In this document: piece by piece, positions 9,805 to 21,246 of the stretch | Layout of the letters: every line of letters starts with the position of its first letter | How positions within the stretch are numbered: position 1 is the first letter of the stretch | Source: Legionella sp. PATHC032 | GTDB taxonomy: Bacteria > Pseudomonadota > Gammaproteobacteria > Legionellales > Legionellaceae | Direction of reading: 5' to 3' | Assembly: GCF_026191185.1 (NCBI RefSeq) | Contig: NZ_JAPHOV010000001.1 | Span: 2,165,001 to 2,229,000 of the forward strand | Length of the DNA: 64,000 nt | Made by a program: the position numbers and the translations under genes | Notes under the pieces: model-generated | The model's input: the letters and a program-made list of their open reading frames with translations, nothing else | Told to the model about the DNA's origin: nothing | Databases searched by the model: none

Positions 9805-11573
9805 TACATACTCTCAGGAGCTGATACACCTAATATAGCCAAACCATTATTTAAAACCTGTCGCACCGACTCCAGCAAACACAAACGAGCACATCGTAAT
9901 TGTTCTTGCTCGCATAATAGCTGGATCGCATTATAATAACTGTGTAATCCATTGGCTAGTTCCCTTAAATAGTAAGCAAGCTGATGCGGCTCGCAAGAAG
10001 CGGCAGCAGATTGGATCACTTCAGGATATCGAGCAATCAGAGAAATTAATGTGGTCTCATGTTGTTGCTCCAATAAATCAAGATTTTTAAGCCCCATATC
10101 CTTATCCCACTTCAATCCCCTTTCTTTTAACTGCCTCAATACACTGCAGATACGGGCATGTGCGTATTGAATATAATAAACAGGATTGTCACTGGATTCG
10201 GATTTTGCCAAATCCAGATCAAAATCCATGTGTTGTTCAGGCTTTCTGGCCACATAAAAATAACGGGCAGCATCATTTCCTACTTCTTCTCTTAATTCTC
10301 TCAAAGTGACAAATGAACCGCTACGAGTAGACATTTGCACCCTGTCACCGCCTCGATAAAGAATAGCGAACTGAACCAAAATAACATCCAGTGCACTTTC
10401 ATCATGCCCTAATGCCTTAACTGCTGTTTTAATTCTTGTGACATAGCCATGATGATCAGCACCAAAAATATCAATGACCCGATCAAAACCTCTATCGTAT
10501 TTATTCCAATGATAAGCAACATCAGAAGCAAAATAAGTCGTTTGTCCATTTGCGCGGACTAATACTCTATCTTTTTCATCACCAAAATCAGTTGCCCTAA
10601 ACCATAAGGCGCCTTCTCTCTCATAAGTATGATTTCTGTCTTTCAAGGCTTGAATGCCCTTTTCAATAGAGCCGTCCTCAAATAACGATTGTTCAGAAAA
10701 CCAATTGTCAAAATTTACACCAAACGCCTGCAAATCGTCTTTTATATCGTCCAATACTGTTTTCAAAGCGTGTTGATGAAAATTTGCAAACCCTTCTTTG
10801 CCCAGCAAGGTTTGCGCCCGCGCAATGATCGCATCGATATAAATTTCCTTATCTCCACCCTCGGGTTCATCAGCAGGTAAATTGTCTACTACCGAAGTCC
10901 ATGGATATACCAATCGATTAGCCTGCTCGGACCACATCACTTGTGCAATCTCATAAACATATTGACCTTTATAGCCATTCGTTGGAAACACAACAGGCTC
11001 ACCTGCCAACTCCAGGTAGCGCAACCACACACTAACAGCAAGGATATTCATTTGCCTGCCAGCATCATTGACATAATATTCCAAAGTCACATCATACCCA
11101 GCAGCCTTTAAAACATTCCCCAAAGTTGCTCCGAAAGCAGCTCCTCTTCCATGACCTACATGCAAAGGGCCAGTGGGATTAGCAGAAACAAATTCAATCA
11201 ATACTTTCTGACTCTGTCCTAAATTACCTCGGCCAAACTCATTACCTTTGTTCAAAACTTCAGAAATAATGAGTGAACGTGCCGTACTACGCATAAAAAA
11301 ATTAATAAATCCTGCCCCTGCTATCTCAATTTTCTCTACAGACGGATCCGAAGGGATTGCTGCAACCAGTCGCTCGGCTAATATTTTAGGTGACTGTCGG
11401 CATGGTTTGGCTAATACCAAGGCCAAATTAGTCGCATAATCACCATGGGCAGGATCTTTAGCATTCTCAACTTTTATTTCAATATCCAAATCAATTGGCA
11501 TTTCGCCTGATTGTTGCAGATTAATTAATGCTTGTTTCAAAAGATATTCGATTATAGCTTTCATACTTCTCAT
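9804..11573 (-). CDS. argS: Arginyl-tRNA synthetase
   Basis: Class Ia synthetase of 589 residues. After an additional N-terminal tRNA-binding domain come the HIGH-type motif in [18 protein letters not shown] (near residue 130), the QMSTRSG stretch in place of KMSKS (near 375), and the C-terminal anticodon-binding DALR domain ending in [17 protein letters not shown]. The first ATG is at 11573. A second in-frame ATG at 11564 has GAGAAG just before it and could be the real start. The downstream ftsN-like gene overlaps by one base. Confidence 0.95.
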   Translation of the reverse strand: MRSMKAIIEYLLKQALINLQQSGEMPIDLDIEIKVENAKDPAHGDYATNLALVLAKPCRQSPKILAERLVAAIPSDPSVEKIEIAGAGFINFFMRSTARSLIISEVLNKGNEFGRGNLGQSQKVLIEFVSANPTGPLHVGHGRGAAFGATLGNVLKAAGYDVTLEYYVNDAGRQMNILAVSVWLRYLELAGEPVVFPTNGYKGQYVYEIAQVMWSEQANRLVYPWTSVVDNLPADEPEGGDKEIYIDAIIARAQTLLGKEGFANFHQHALKTVLDDIKDDLQAFGVNFDNWFSEQSLFEDGSIEKGIQALKDRNHTYEREGALWFRATDFGDEKDRVLVRANGQTTYFASDVAYHWNKYDRGFDRVIDIFGADHHGYVTRIKTAVKALGHDESALDVILVQFAILYRGGDRVQMSTRSGSFVTLRELREEVGNDAARYFYVARKPEQHMDFDLDLAKSESSDNPVYYIQYAHARICSVLRQLKERGLKWDKDMGLKNLDLLEQQHETTLISLIARYPEVIQSAAASCEPHQLAYYLRELANGLHSYYNAIQLLCEQEQLRCARLCLLESVRQVLNNGLAILGVSAPESM

Positions 11574-11675
11574 TTATCCGTCAAAAATACCGCTATTATG
11601 CTCTTTTTCATACCATATGGAAAGGCTCTCAATCCAGGAGATCATCACTACAACAACAGAAATATCAATAGCTCA

Positions 11676-12734
11676 TTAATTTTCAAGAGATTCATAGGAC
11701 TTATGAATATAACCATCTTGAGAAAGCAGAATGGCTATGGGTCTTGTCACATCAAAGTGCGCAAAAATAATCATCATCATTACCGTGATAGGCACAGACA
11801 GAAACATGCCTAGTACCCCCCAAATGGCACCCCATAGAGCCAAAGCAAACAATATCACTAAGGGACTTAAGTTTAATGATTTACCTAACAGACGAGGCTC
11901 TAAAAAATTGCCTACGAAAAACTGTATAGCTACTATTCCGGAAGTCACTTCCAAAAACGGCCACCAGCTTTCAAATTGAATCAAGGCAAGTGCTGCCGGA
12001 AAAGCAGTTGCTACAATAGCTCCTATATTGGGGATGTAATTTAAAAAGAAAATTAATAATGCCCAAAACTCGGCAAAATCCAAACCAACCCATTTCATAA
12101 TAAACCAACTCAACGTGGCAGTGAGCAAGCTCAACAAAGTTTTGATACCCAGATAAGTTTGAGTGTCTTTTGTAATATGCGAGATAATGTTTTTAACCAG
12201 TTTCCTGTGCTCTTCCTGTGGAAAAAAAGCATCCATCTTTTGAGTGAAATAATGCTGCTCAACAAATAGAAACACAACATATAATGAAATCAGCACAGCG
12301 GAACTGGTTATAGTCGTAAAAACTCCATAAATATTAACAAGCATACTCTGAATACTTAATCCTTGAATTAAACTGTCGAAATCGAAAATACCCTTAACAT
12401 GAAATCGTTGATCCAGATTGTTAAATATATGCAGTAAATTTTCCTGATACCTGGGAGATGCGGCAATTACATCACTGACATTATTGGTAATGATGTTAAT
12501 AAGAATCATTACCAGGCAAACAACAACAAACAAAGATAAAATCATGCTTATCCAGGACGGGAGATGTGTGCCGATGAAAGGAATTTTCTGTACACCACTA
12601 TTAATGGTATTCAACAGGTGCCAAACAAAAATGGATATAACAATTGGAATTAATAATCCTCTTCCTGCGATTAATAAATAACCTGTTATCCAAACCAGTA
12701 TCAAAGCCGCCGTAAACGTTATAATACGATTCAT
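11676..12734 (-). CDS. AI-2E family (PerM/YdiK-like) membrane permease
   Basis: A hydrophobic protein of about 352 residues with roughly eight membrane segments. It has the family features of a long central soluble helix region, a WALLIFFLNYIPNIGAI stretch and a C-terminal FFVGNFLEPRLLGKSLNLSP followed by VLGMFLSVPITVMM. Members export AI-2 or act as ion antiporters; the substrate cannot be told from sequence. The frame is open further upstream, but the ATG at 12734 has GGAG nine bases before it and begins directly before the first membrane helix. It is divergent from recG. Confidence 0.85.
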   Translation of the reverse strand: MNRIITFTAALILVWITGYLLIAGRGLLIPIVISIFVWHLLNTINSGVQKIPFIGTHLPSWISMILSLFVVVCLVMILINIITNNVSDVIAASPRYQENLLHIFNNLDQRFHVKGIFDFDSLIQGLSIQSMLVNIYGVFTTITSSAVLISLYVVFLFVEQHYFTQKMDAFFPQEEHRKLVKNIISHITKDTQTYLGIKTLLSLLTATLSWFIMKWVGLDFAEFWALLIFFLNYIPNIGAIVATAFPAALALIQFESWWPFLEVTSGIVAIQFFVGNFLEPRLLGKSLNLSPLVILFALALWGAIWGVLGMFLSVPITVMMMIIFAHFDVTRPIAILLSQDGYIHKSYESLEN

Positions 12735-12880
12735 CCAATTGCACTCCATCTCTGACGAATAGATACTCGCAAGCAACAAGTAACTTGGTAATGATTTGGG
12801 CAAAATTGCCAGAATGATAACTCAAGTCGCAACGAATATATTTTCCTGTTATTATTAAATTTTTAATCTTAAATAATACC

Positions 12881-14953
12881 GTGCTGAGTAACTCTTGTGA
12901 ATATTTAACTGGTGTTGGCCCAACCATTGCAGCAAAACTCGCTAAATACAGGATTTTCACCATACAAGACCTGCTTTTCCACTTGCCTTATAAATATCAA
13001 GACAGAACCAGGATAACACCAATTCAGGATTTGCGCTCTAATGAATGGTGTGTTATCGCAGGCCATGTATGCAAAACTGAAATTAAATACGGCAAAAGGA
13101 TGATGTTAAATTGTTATGTAGAAGATAAAACAGGAGTAGTTAAGCTTCGCTTTTTTCATTTCAATAAGCAGCAAGTTCAGTCTTTGAATAACAGCACCAT
13201 GATTCGAGCTTTTGGCGAAGTACGCGGATTTAACAACCATTTGGAGATGATTCACCCTGAGTATCAATTACTTGACCAGGAATCAGACTTCCACGTGGAA
13301 GAAACACTTACGCCAATTTATCCAACAACTCAAGGCTTAACTCAAACCCGATTAAGACAGTTAGTTAAAATAGCCTTGGAACAATGTGAACATGAACTTC
13401 ATCAATTGGAATGGATGAGTGAAAAACAATTACAGGAAAACAATTTTTATGATCTGGGCGAATCTATTAAATTACTGCATAACCCTCCGCCGGACATCTC
13501 CCTTTCTAACCTGGAAACAGGCGAACATCCTGCCCTCAAGCGGTTAATATTTGATGAATTGCTGGCACAACAACTCAGCATGCAATTTGCGAGACAATCG
13601 CGTAGCAAGCTTCAAGCTCCTTCTATACCTCTTGATAAGGCTATCCATACACGCTTTATCGAATCATTGCCCTTCACTCTTACAAAAGCACAACAAAGAG
13701 TTTTTAAAGAAATCAGCCATGATTTAGCTCAAAGCAAACCCATGCTTCGCTTGTTACAGGGTGACGTTGGGGCAGGTAAAACCATTATCGCAGCGCTAGC
13801 CGCCCTTCAAGCCATCTCACAAGGATTCCAGGTTGCCTTTATGGCACCAACCGATTTATTAAGCGAACAACACACTAATAATCTCAGTAAATGGTTAAAA
13901 CCTATCGGTGTTAATGTATTAAGACTGAGTAGTAAAATGAAAACCACAGAACGAAAAAATGCGCTTGCAGCCCTACAGGACAATAGCTGTCAGCTCATCG
14001 TTGGAACTCATGCCTTATTTCAGGAGCAAGTGGAGTTTGCTCATTTGGGTTTGGCCATTATTGACGAACAACACCGATTTGGAGTAGAACAACGGCTCCT
14101 TCTACAACAAAAAGGGCAATTAAACCAATTAATCCCTCATCAATTATTAATGACAGCCACCCCTATTCCAAGGACCCTGTCAATGTCTCATTTCGCCCAT
14201 TTGGATATATCGGTCATCGATGAACTACCACCTGGCCGTATGCCAATTACAACAGCTGTGTTGAACCAGGATAAGCGTGAACTCATTATTGAACGTTTGC
14301 AAGCAGCAATCGCCAACGGCAAACAAGCTTACTGGGTATGCACTCTTATAGAAGAGTCTGAAAAGTTGCAATGCATGACAGCAACAGATACCTCAAAAAA
14401 ACTACAAGAACAGCTCCCTTTCGCACGTGTAGGTCTTGTTCATGGGAGGATGAAAACACTTGAAAAAGAGGCTACTATGGCGGCTTTTAAACAAGGCGAG
14501 CTTGATTTATTGGTAGCAACTACCGTTATAGAAGTAGGTGTTGATGTTCCTAATGCCAGTTTAATGATCATTGAAAATGCAGAGAGACTTGGTTTGTCGC
14601 AGTTACATCAGTTACGAGGACGCGTCGGCAGAGGTAATAATCAATCTCACTGCCTTTTACTTTATCAATCCCCCCTATCACATCAAGGTGCTGAACGTCT
14701 AAAGATCATGCGTTCAACAACAGACGGTTTTCTGATCTCCGAAAAGGATTTGGAGTTAAGGGGCTCAGGAGAAATATTAGGGACCAGACAGACTGGCTTT
14801 AGACAATTTAAAATAGCTAACTTACAACGCGATAAAACCCTCTTCACTATTTTACACCCAATTGCAAAACAACTGGTGATGGAAAAACCAACAATCGCCA
14901 GACAAATTACACAACGATGGCTAGGCGATTTTGAACAATTTTTGCAAAGTTAA
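12881..14953 (+). CDS. recG: ATP-dependent DNA helicase RecG
   Basis: RecG remodels stalled forks and Holliday junctions. The 690-residue protein has an N-terminal helix-hairpin-helix and wedge (OB-fold) domain, with GVGPTIAAKLAKYRIFTIQDL near the start. The helicase core contains Walker A GDVGAGKT (near residue 295), motif II DEQH, motif III LLMTATPIPRT, motif V ATTVIEVGVDVPNAS and motif VI QLRGRVGRG. The C-terminal region has ELRGSGEILGTRQTG, typical of RecG. The start is a GTG at 12881, as no suitable ATG lies near. Length is that of E. coli RecG. Confidence 0.95.
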   Translation: MLSNSCEYLTGVGPTIAAKLAKYRIFTIQDLLFHLPYKYQDRTRITPIQDLRSNEWCVIAGHVCKTEIKYGKRMMLNCYVEDKTGVVKLRFFHFNKQQVQSLNNSTMIRAFGEVRGFNNHLEMIHPEYQLLDQESDFHVEETLTPIYPTTQGLTQTRLRQLVKIALEQCEHELHQLEWMSEKQLQENNFYDLGESIKLLHNPPPDISLSNLETGEHPALKRLIFDELLAQQLSMQFARQSRSKLQAPSIPLDKAIHTRFIESLPFTLTKAQQRVFKEISHDLAQSKPMLRLLQGDVGAGKTIIAALAALQAISQGFQVAFMAPTDLLSEQHTNNLSKWLKPIGVNVLRLSSKMKTTERKNALAALQDNSCQLIVGTHALFQEQVEFAHLGLAIIDEQHRFGVEQRLLLQQKGQLNQLIPHQLLMTATPIPRTLSMSHFAHLDISVIDELPPGRMPITTAVLNQDKRELIIERLQAAIANGKQAYWVCTLIEESEKLQCMTATDTSKKLQEQLPFARVGLVHGRMKTLEKEATMAAFKQGELDLLVATTVIEVGVDVPNASLMIIENAERLGLSQLHQLRGRVGRGNNQSHCLLLYQSPLSHQGAERLKIMRSTTDGFLISEKDLELRGSGEILGTRQTGFRQFKIANLQRDKTLFTILHPIAKQLVMEKPTIARQITQRWLGDFEQFLQS

Positions 14954-15531
14954 AAAATAATTAAAATTATTGAAGTCAAGACTGTTTTTTATTTTTTTCT
15001 TTGCTAACATGAGTGAGCCAGAAATAAAATTCATTTCCTCTTATCCCTGTGGATAACTTTAAAAATTAATTGCACAAAACTCTTTCTAATTTTGCTATTG
15101 AAATTTCTATAGCCCTTTTCATGCAAAGGTTATCTGGCTTTTTTAATTTAATTCACTCAAATATATTTATCCACAAAATCTGTGGATAATCCTGTGAACA
15201 GAATGCAAAACACCTTGTAAAATCAGTCTATTTTCTAACTGATTCAGAACTTTCCAATTTGCTTCCAGGTGAAATCAACAAATATTTTTTTTCATTGTTG
15301 TATAGGTTTTAAGCCTATGAAACCCAAAACTAATGGTACTAAAATTAGTATTTTTCAAAACTCCCAAAGTTTATGCATAAACAACTCCGCAGCATCAGTA
15401 TTAATATCATTCATTAAACTAAGGTCTATGAGGATAAGAGCTTGAATTTTCATTAGAAAAATCCTCTCTTTTTTTAGAGTGATAAAAAGTCAAACCTACT
15501 GAAGAAATCTGAGGTAATGACAAAATTTTTT
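14954..15531. other. Gene-poor AT-rich interval with DnaA boxes
   Basis: No convincing gene is present in these 578 bp. The segment holds T-rich runs (for example 14987-15000 and 15138-15156), the DnaA-box cluster listed separately at 15041-15189, and hairpins. One hairpin at 15329-15349 (ACTAAT pairing with ATTAGT) would put a U-rich stretch after a minus-strand transcript and may terminate the broken gene at 15532-16490. A GAGGAT/ATCCTC pair near 15429-15466, followed by a T run, looks like a plus-strand terminator. Confidence 0.6.
15041..15189. promoter_or_regulatory. Cluster of three perfect DnaA boxes
   Basis: TGTGGATAA at 15048-15056, TTATCCACA at 15167-15175 and TGTGGATAA at 15181-15189 all equal the strong R1-type DnaA box TTATCCACA in one orientation or the other. 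The last two form a tight inverted pair separated by 5 nt. A weaker half-match, TTATCCCTG, sits at 15041-15049 and makes a TTATCC/GGATAA inverted repeat with the first box. The surroundings are AT-rich. dnaA is not in the window. The cluster could titrate or reactivate DnaA (as datA or DARS do in E. coli), regulate a gene, or be an origin. Confidence 0.7.
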
Positions 15532-16490
15532 TCAATGCTTTTTTATTATCTTGAGTTTCATAAAACTCCTGAAATTTTTTTCATACTTTTGAGGGATCTT
15601 ATTTTTAACTTGTAATTCATCAAGTATCACTCGGATTTTTGCATTAAAATCCTCAACAGGAAATTGTTTCTTTGCTTTCACAATACTTTCCATTAATAAT
15701 TTAAAATAGATATTATTTCCCAAACAGGCATCTGCAACTCCTGCAATTATAGTTAAAGCCTTCTCCTCTGAGTTCAAAGCGTAGAAATGAGCATCCCGGT
15801 TTGCTTTGGCATATAATGAATTATATGTCAGTTTGGAATTCTTTTTTGCCACAGTTGCAATTTTAATATCCTCTAAAATTTCACTACGCAATCGATTATG
15901 CATTTCTTTTCGAATATCTTCAAAATCGATACAATTAGACAATTTAATAAAGGTTTTAACAGTAGGATGGCTCATCTTTTCTATGGAATTGGCCGAGAAC
16001 AGAGAAAATAGTTTAAAACATATCGCGCCACAGACAAGTTGTTTCGCTTTATGCAATTTGGCTTCATCCAGAAGTTGTGACTCTTTTTCCCAAAAATTCT
16101 GCCAATGCTGATTATGTTCCAGCAGTTTTAAATAGAGAAGATGATCTGGTTCCAGATATAATCATAATTTTCTTTGCTGTATTCGATAGTAACCCGCTCA
16201 ATTTTCTCATTTAGATCATTTAACAATGCCTTATTTAATTTGAAGAGTTTAGTCAAATCCCTCGATGAATTCTTTTCTGAGTCATGAAAGAATAATCGCC
16301 CATGTTGCGCACCACAATTTTCTACCCCAAAAAAATCAAAGATAGAATTTAAGTTATAGAACTCTTTTATTTCCGCTAAGTATACAACGATTTGATGTTG
16401 TTCTTCTTTTGTTAAAAGTGGTTGGGGATGAATTTTCATTTTCAGAACTTCTTTTAACTCTTGCATTAAAACATTTTCATTAGCACTCAT
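15532..16490 (-). pseudogene. Unrecognised gene split by a frameshift
   Basis: Two minus-strand reading frames overlap. The first runs from the ATG at 16490 (MSANENVLMQELKEVLK) to a stop at 16128, giving 120 codons. The second is open from 16161 to 15532. It has no ATG start; its first possible start is a TTG at 16056 without a good ribosome-binding site, yet the preceding 36 codons read like normal protein. Joined by a one-base shift, the product would be about 320 residues, soluble, helical and Lys/Glu/Asn-rich. No domain is recognised. The style (no signal peptide, charged helices) fits a Legionella-specific protein, possibly a former effector, but that is speculation. Confidence 0.55.
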
Positions 16491-16747
16491 GTTTGATTCC
16501 TAAATGCTTCAAAATAAAAATTAAATATTCAATCGCTGTAAATTCAAATAACTATCTGATTGATTAAAATAGGTTTGTTTATATGTATTACAATTAGATT
16601 AATTGACAAACAATAATTTTGAATATTTTAAAGACACTTTAGTTATTTATTGAATTTAAAGCTGGAATGCTTGATCCTGGGTACTTGATTTTTCCTATTG
16701 TCGACTGAGTTCTAATAATTGATAACCCAAGATAAATAGGAACTCAC

Positions 16748-16765
16748 ACTATAACATGCTATAGT
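16748..16765. promoter_or_regulatory. Near-perfect 18-bp palindrome upstream of the CDF transporter gene
   Basis: ACTATA and TATAGT arms flank a CATG centre with a single mismatched pair. It lies about 62 bp upstream of the transporter's ATG in a 336-bp AT-rich gap, so it is a candidate operator for a dimeric regulator. A TTGACA promoter-like element occurs further upstream, near 16604. Otherwise I see nothing in the gap. Confidence 0.45.
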
Positions 16766-16827
16766 TTATCCTCTAATTTTTATTTACAAAAATCCAAATT
16801 ATTTTTGTGATTGAAAAAGGAACAGCA

Positions 16828-17970
16828 ATGTACCCCCATGACAGGTATTGGCAAGCTAAAAAAGTTACCCTTATCGGTGCTTTTATTAATGCCTTACTCG
16901 GTGTTGTCAAAATGATTGGTGGTTTTTTATATCATTCTCATGCTCTCATTGCGGATGGGGTCCACTCCATTTCAGATTTAATTACTGATGTGATGGTTGT
17001 ATTTGCTTCAAAATATGGAAGCGTCAGCGCCGATGACTCTCATCCATATGGCCATCAAAGAATCGAAACGGCAGCAACTTTATTGCTTTCCCTTTTACTA
17101 ATTCTGGCAGGCTGTGGTATTGCCTGGGATGCACTTGATGAATTGCTTAAATCAGACCATACCATGCCAAACTGGTTATCGATTCCAATAGTTTGCTTCT
17201 CAATCATCGCAAACGAAGCTTTATTTCACTATACCCGCCATGTAGGAAAGAAGATTAGCTCCCAATTAATCACTGCGAATGCATGGCATCATCGATCAGA
17301 TGCCGCTTCATCCATAGTGGTGCTGATTGGATTAATCGGCAGCTTGGCAGGGCTTGTTTATCTCGATGCTATTGCCGCCGTCATCGTAAGCTTGATGATT
17401 ATAAAAATGGGGTGGAGCTATGGCTGGAACAGTGTCAAGGAATTGGTAGACACTGCGGTTGATGCAGAATTATTTTCTCAAATTGAACGAGTTATACAAA
17501 GCATCGACGGAGTAAAGCGTATTCACCAACTGAGAAGCCGGTTTATGGGTAGTGATGTGCTCATTGATGTCCATATACTGGTTTCACCCAAAATATCCGT
17601 TTCCGAAGGGCACTACATTGCCCAACATGTGCATCATACTCTGGTAAAAAAAATTGATTGCGTCAAAGATGTGATTGTCCATGTTGACCCTGAAGACGAT
17701 GAAATTTCATGTCCATCCTTGCATTTACCAAACAGGGCAATACTCCAGGAAAAATTCTTTAATGACATTTGCTATGATTTTCCGCAGGTTTTATTTTGGA
17801 ATATACATTATTTAAATGGAAAAATGAGTTTGGATATTTTTTGTTCAAATGATTTTAATCAATGGAAAAAATTGCATAATCGAGTAGTCTCAACCCTGAA
17901 ATCACAAATCGATATAGAGGAGGTGCGTCTCTTTGGCTTGCATGAAGCGATGCATCATCCATCAAACTAA
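16828..17970 (+). CDS. Cation diffusion facilitator (CDF) metal efflux protein
   Basis: Proton-coupled divalent-metal exporter of about 380 residues in the inner membrane. Six membrane segments span roughly residues 10-210. The transport-site motifs are HALIADGVHSISDLITD in helix 2 (Asp and His ligands) and WHHRSDAASS in helix 5. The cytoplasmic C-terminal domain (GVKRIHQLRSRFMGSDVLID, then VIVHVDPEDDE) binds metal and dimerises. The family exports Zn, Fe, Mn or Cd; the HxxxD pattern (WHHRSD) is often seen in Zn/Fe members, but the substrate is not certain. An upstream GTG at 16807 is in frame, but the ATG at 16828 has AAGGAA before it. A ZIP transporter gene follows. Confidence 0.9.
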   Translation: MYPHDRYWQAKKVTLIGAFINALLGVVKMIGGFLYHSHALIADGVHSISDLITDVMVVFASKYGSVSADDSHPYGHQRIETAATLLLSLLLILAGCGIAWDALDELLKSDHTMPNWLSIPIVCFSIIANEALFHYTRHVGKKISSQLITANAWHHRSDAASSIVVLIGLIGSLAGLVYLDAIAAVIVSLMIIKMGWSYGWNSVKELVDTAVDAELFSQIERVIQSIDGVKRIHQLRSRFMGSDVLIDVHILVSPKISVSEGHYIAQHVHHTLVKKIDCVKDVIVHVDPEDDEISCPSLHLPNRAILQEKFFNDICYDFPQVLFWNIHYLNGKMSLDIFCSNDFNQWKKLHNRVVSTLKSQIDIEEVRLFGLHEAMHHPSN

Positions 17971-18085
17971 TACCCGGAAGGCATAAAAGAATTGCTATAT
18001 TTTAACAGTTTAATACTTCTGTGCCCTGTAGATTCGATTAGTCATTTCAGGATAATATATACGCATTTTAAAGTAGGAAGACTTC

Positions 18086-18844
18086 ATGTTGTCCGCAACC
18101 AGTTTAAAAATAATTTTTGCTGTTTCAATATATATAGTCATTCTCATTGCAGGCTGGTACCCATTCAAAAAGCGAATTAAAGACGATAAACACATTGATT
18201 TTCCCATAGGTGAAACTTTGGCCACAGGCGTTTTTCTGGGCGCAGCACTTCTTCACATGCTACCTGAATCAAACGCCTTATTTAAAGAGATGGGGTATAA
18301 CTATCCCTTTGCGTTTATTATTACCGGAGTAGTATTCCTTATTTTCTTGTGGTTTGAACATTTAGGAAAAGAACTATACCACCATCATGATGCAGAACAT
18401 CCTGCTTTCGCGATACTTGCCTGGGCAATGCTTTCTGTTCATTCACTTATGCTGGGAGCTGCTTTAGGTTTTACCCAATACAACTCCATGGTCATTATGC
18501 TTTTTTTAGCGATCATCACACATAAGTGGGCAGAAAGTTTGGCCATTGCTATTCAATTAAACAAAAGTTCCATGAGCACCCGAAAAAGTATGGTGTTCTT
18601 TTTCTTTTTTAGTCTTATGACACCTTTGGGCATTTACTTTGGTTGGTATTTTGGCCATGGCGTGGAAACTAACTCTTTATTTGACCCTATATTGATTGCG
18701 GCATCCGCCGGTACTTTTCTCTATTTGGGAACCTTGCATGGTTTGGAGCGCTGCGTCATGGTGGAGCGTTGCTGTAATTTAAGTGACTTCAGCTTTGTAA
18801 TCATAGGCTTTTTGCTCATGGCATCGGTGGCCATCTATGTCTAA
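18086..18844 (+). CDS. ZIP family metal transporter
   Basis: A 252-residue membrane protein with about eight helices. Helices 4 and 5 carry the metal-path residues: VHSLMLGAALG (in place of the usual HSVxEG) and ITHKWAESLAIA (matching HKxxE). A His-rich HHHDAEH stretch near residue 103 lies in the variable loop, as in other ZIP proteins. The family brings Zn or related metals into the cytoplasm. It lies downstream of the CDF exporter gene, and its end overlaps maf by 8 nt, so it is probably co-transcribed with maf. The missing Glu in the first signature makes exact substrate prediction unsafe. Confidence 0.85.
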   Translation: MLSATSLKIIFAVSIYIVILIAGWYPFKKRIKDDKHIDFPIGETLATGVFLGAALLHMLPESNALFKEMGYNYPFAFIITGVVFLIFLWFEHLGKELYHHHDAEHPAFAILAWAMLSVHSLMLGAALGFTQYNSMVIMLFLAIITHKWAESLAIAIQLNKSSMSTRKSMVFFFFFSLMTPLGIYFGWYFGHGVETNSLFDPILIAASAGTFLYLGTLHGLERCVMVERCCNLSDFSFVIIGFLLMASVAIYV

Positions 18845-19439
18845 ATTTTTACAACAAAAACCGATTATTCTTGCCTCCTCTTCGACCATAAGACTTAAAC
18901 TCATGAACTCTCTGGGTCTGGATTTTCTTGTAGTACCATCGAATTGTAACGAAGAGGAAATTAAAACAAGGCATAACTCTGACGAACTCATTGAGTTAGG
19001 GATTACCCTGGCTAAAATTAAAGCGTTGGATGTAAGCCAACATTACCCAGAGCATTATATCATTGCCGCAGATCAATTATGTGTCGCTGATAAAAAAGTA
19101 TTTAACAAACCACTGAATCATCACACAGCTGTAAGACATTTGCGAGAATTAAGCGGGAAGCAACATCAACAAATTGCTTGCCTGTGTATTGTTAAAGAGA
19201 GCAAAATACTTTGGCAATACCATGAAACGGCTACTCTGACACTACATCATCTAAGTGAAAAAACAATTGAAGCTTATTTACAAGCGGAAAAACCTTATCA
19301 GAGTTGCGGTGCTTATCAATATGAAGGTCTAGGGAAGTGGTTATTTAAGGAAGTACAAGGAAGCGAGGATGCTATTCTTGGTTTGCCACTAATGCCATTA
19401 GTTAAAGCGCTTATAAACCTTAAAGTGGTATGTATTTAA
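18837..19439 (+). CDS. Maf-family nucleotide pyrophosphatase
   Basis: A 200-residue protein with the Maf N-terminal signature ILASSSTIRLKLM (residues 11-23, usually LASxSPRR), then AADQLC (catalytic Asp near 78), FNKPLN and GAYQYEGLGKWLF. Maf proteins hydrolyse dTTP/UTP or 7-methyl-GTP to clear non-canonical nucleotides. The signature is looser than in most relatives, and the usual SPRR is replaced by STIR, which resembles the YceF/YhdE split poorly, so the preferred nucleotide is unknown. The gene overlaps the ZIP transporter and is followed by eno. Confidence 0.85.
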   Translation: MSKFLQQKPIILASSSTIRLKLMNSLGLDFLVVPSNCNEEEIKTRHNSDELIELGITLAKIKALDVSQHYPEHYIIAADQLCVADKKVFNKPLNHHTAVRHLRELSGKQHQQIACLCIVKESKILWQYHETATLTLHHLSEKTIEAYLQAEKPYQSCGAYQYEGLGKWLFKEVQGSEDAILGLPLMPLVKALINLKVVCI

Positions 19440-19453
19440 ATTAATAAATATAA

Positions 19454-20740
<1,287 letters not shown>

Positions 20741-20963
20741 GTTCAAGCTTTCAGCATTATTTATGTTTAAGTTGGGGGAGGGTGTTGAGTGTTGAATAGA
20801 ACTCGGCATCAGCCCAAATTTAAATCAAGGATAATATAGATAAAATACAATTTAAAATCAGTTCGATAAAAAATTTAATACTATATAGCCTGAACACATA
20901 TTGCTCCTCGTGGTAATAAGATACTACAATAGTCATTAGATACATTCTTCAATAGAAAATTCT

Positions 20964-21233
20964 ATGCGCCCCATATTCATTGTCTTAATTATTGCTTTAG
21001 TTGCTTTACAACATAAGCTATGGCTAGGTGATGGAAATATCATCCAATGGATTAAACTCGAAAAAAAACTGGAGGCTCATAAAAATCAAAACGATAAATT
21101 AGCTGCCAGAAATAAAGCTTTGGAAGCAGATATCAAAGAGTTAAAAAGTGGGGATCAAGCCCTTGAAGAACAAGCTCGATATGAACTTGGCATGATTAAG
21201 CAGAATGAAGTCTATTATCAATTTGTCGATTAG
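20964..21233 (+). CDS. ftsB: Cell division protein FtsB
   Basis: A bitopic septal protein that joins FtsL and FtsQ in the divisome. The 89-residue product has a membrane segment at about 4-20, then a coiled-coil (about 30-65) and the family's C-terminal LEEQARYELGMIKQNEVYYQ. The size and position after eno (223 bp downstream) are as in other Gammaproteobacteria. It converges on the mevalonate kinase gene, leaving only 13 bp between the stop codons. Confidence 0.92.
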   Translation: MRPIFIVLIIALVALQHKLWLGDGNIIQWIKLEKKLEAHKNQNDKLAARNKALEADIKELKSGDQALEEQARYELGMIKQNEVYYQFVD

Positions 21234-21246
21234 GCTTCAAAAGAGG

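Noticed and set aside
16128..16164. Programmed frameshift joining the two frames
   Set aside because: No canonical slippery heptamer in the right phase and no clear downstream pseudoknot; a simple mutation explains it better.
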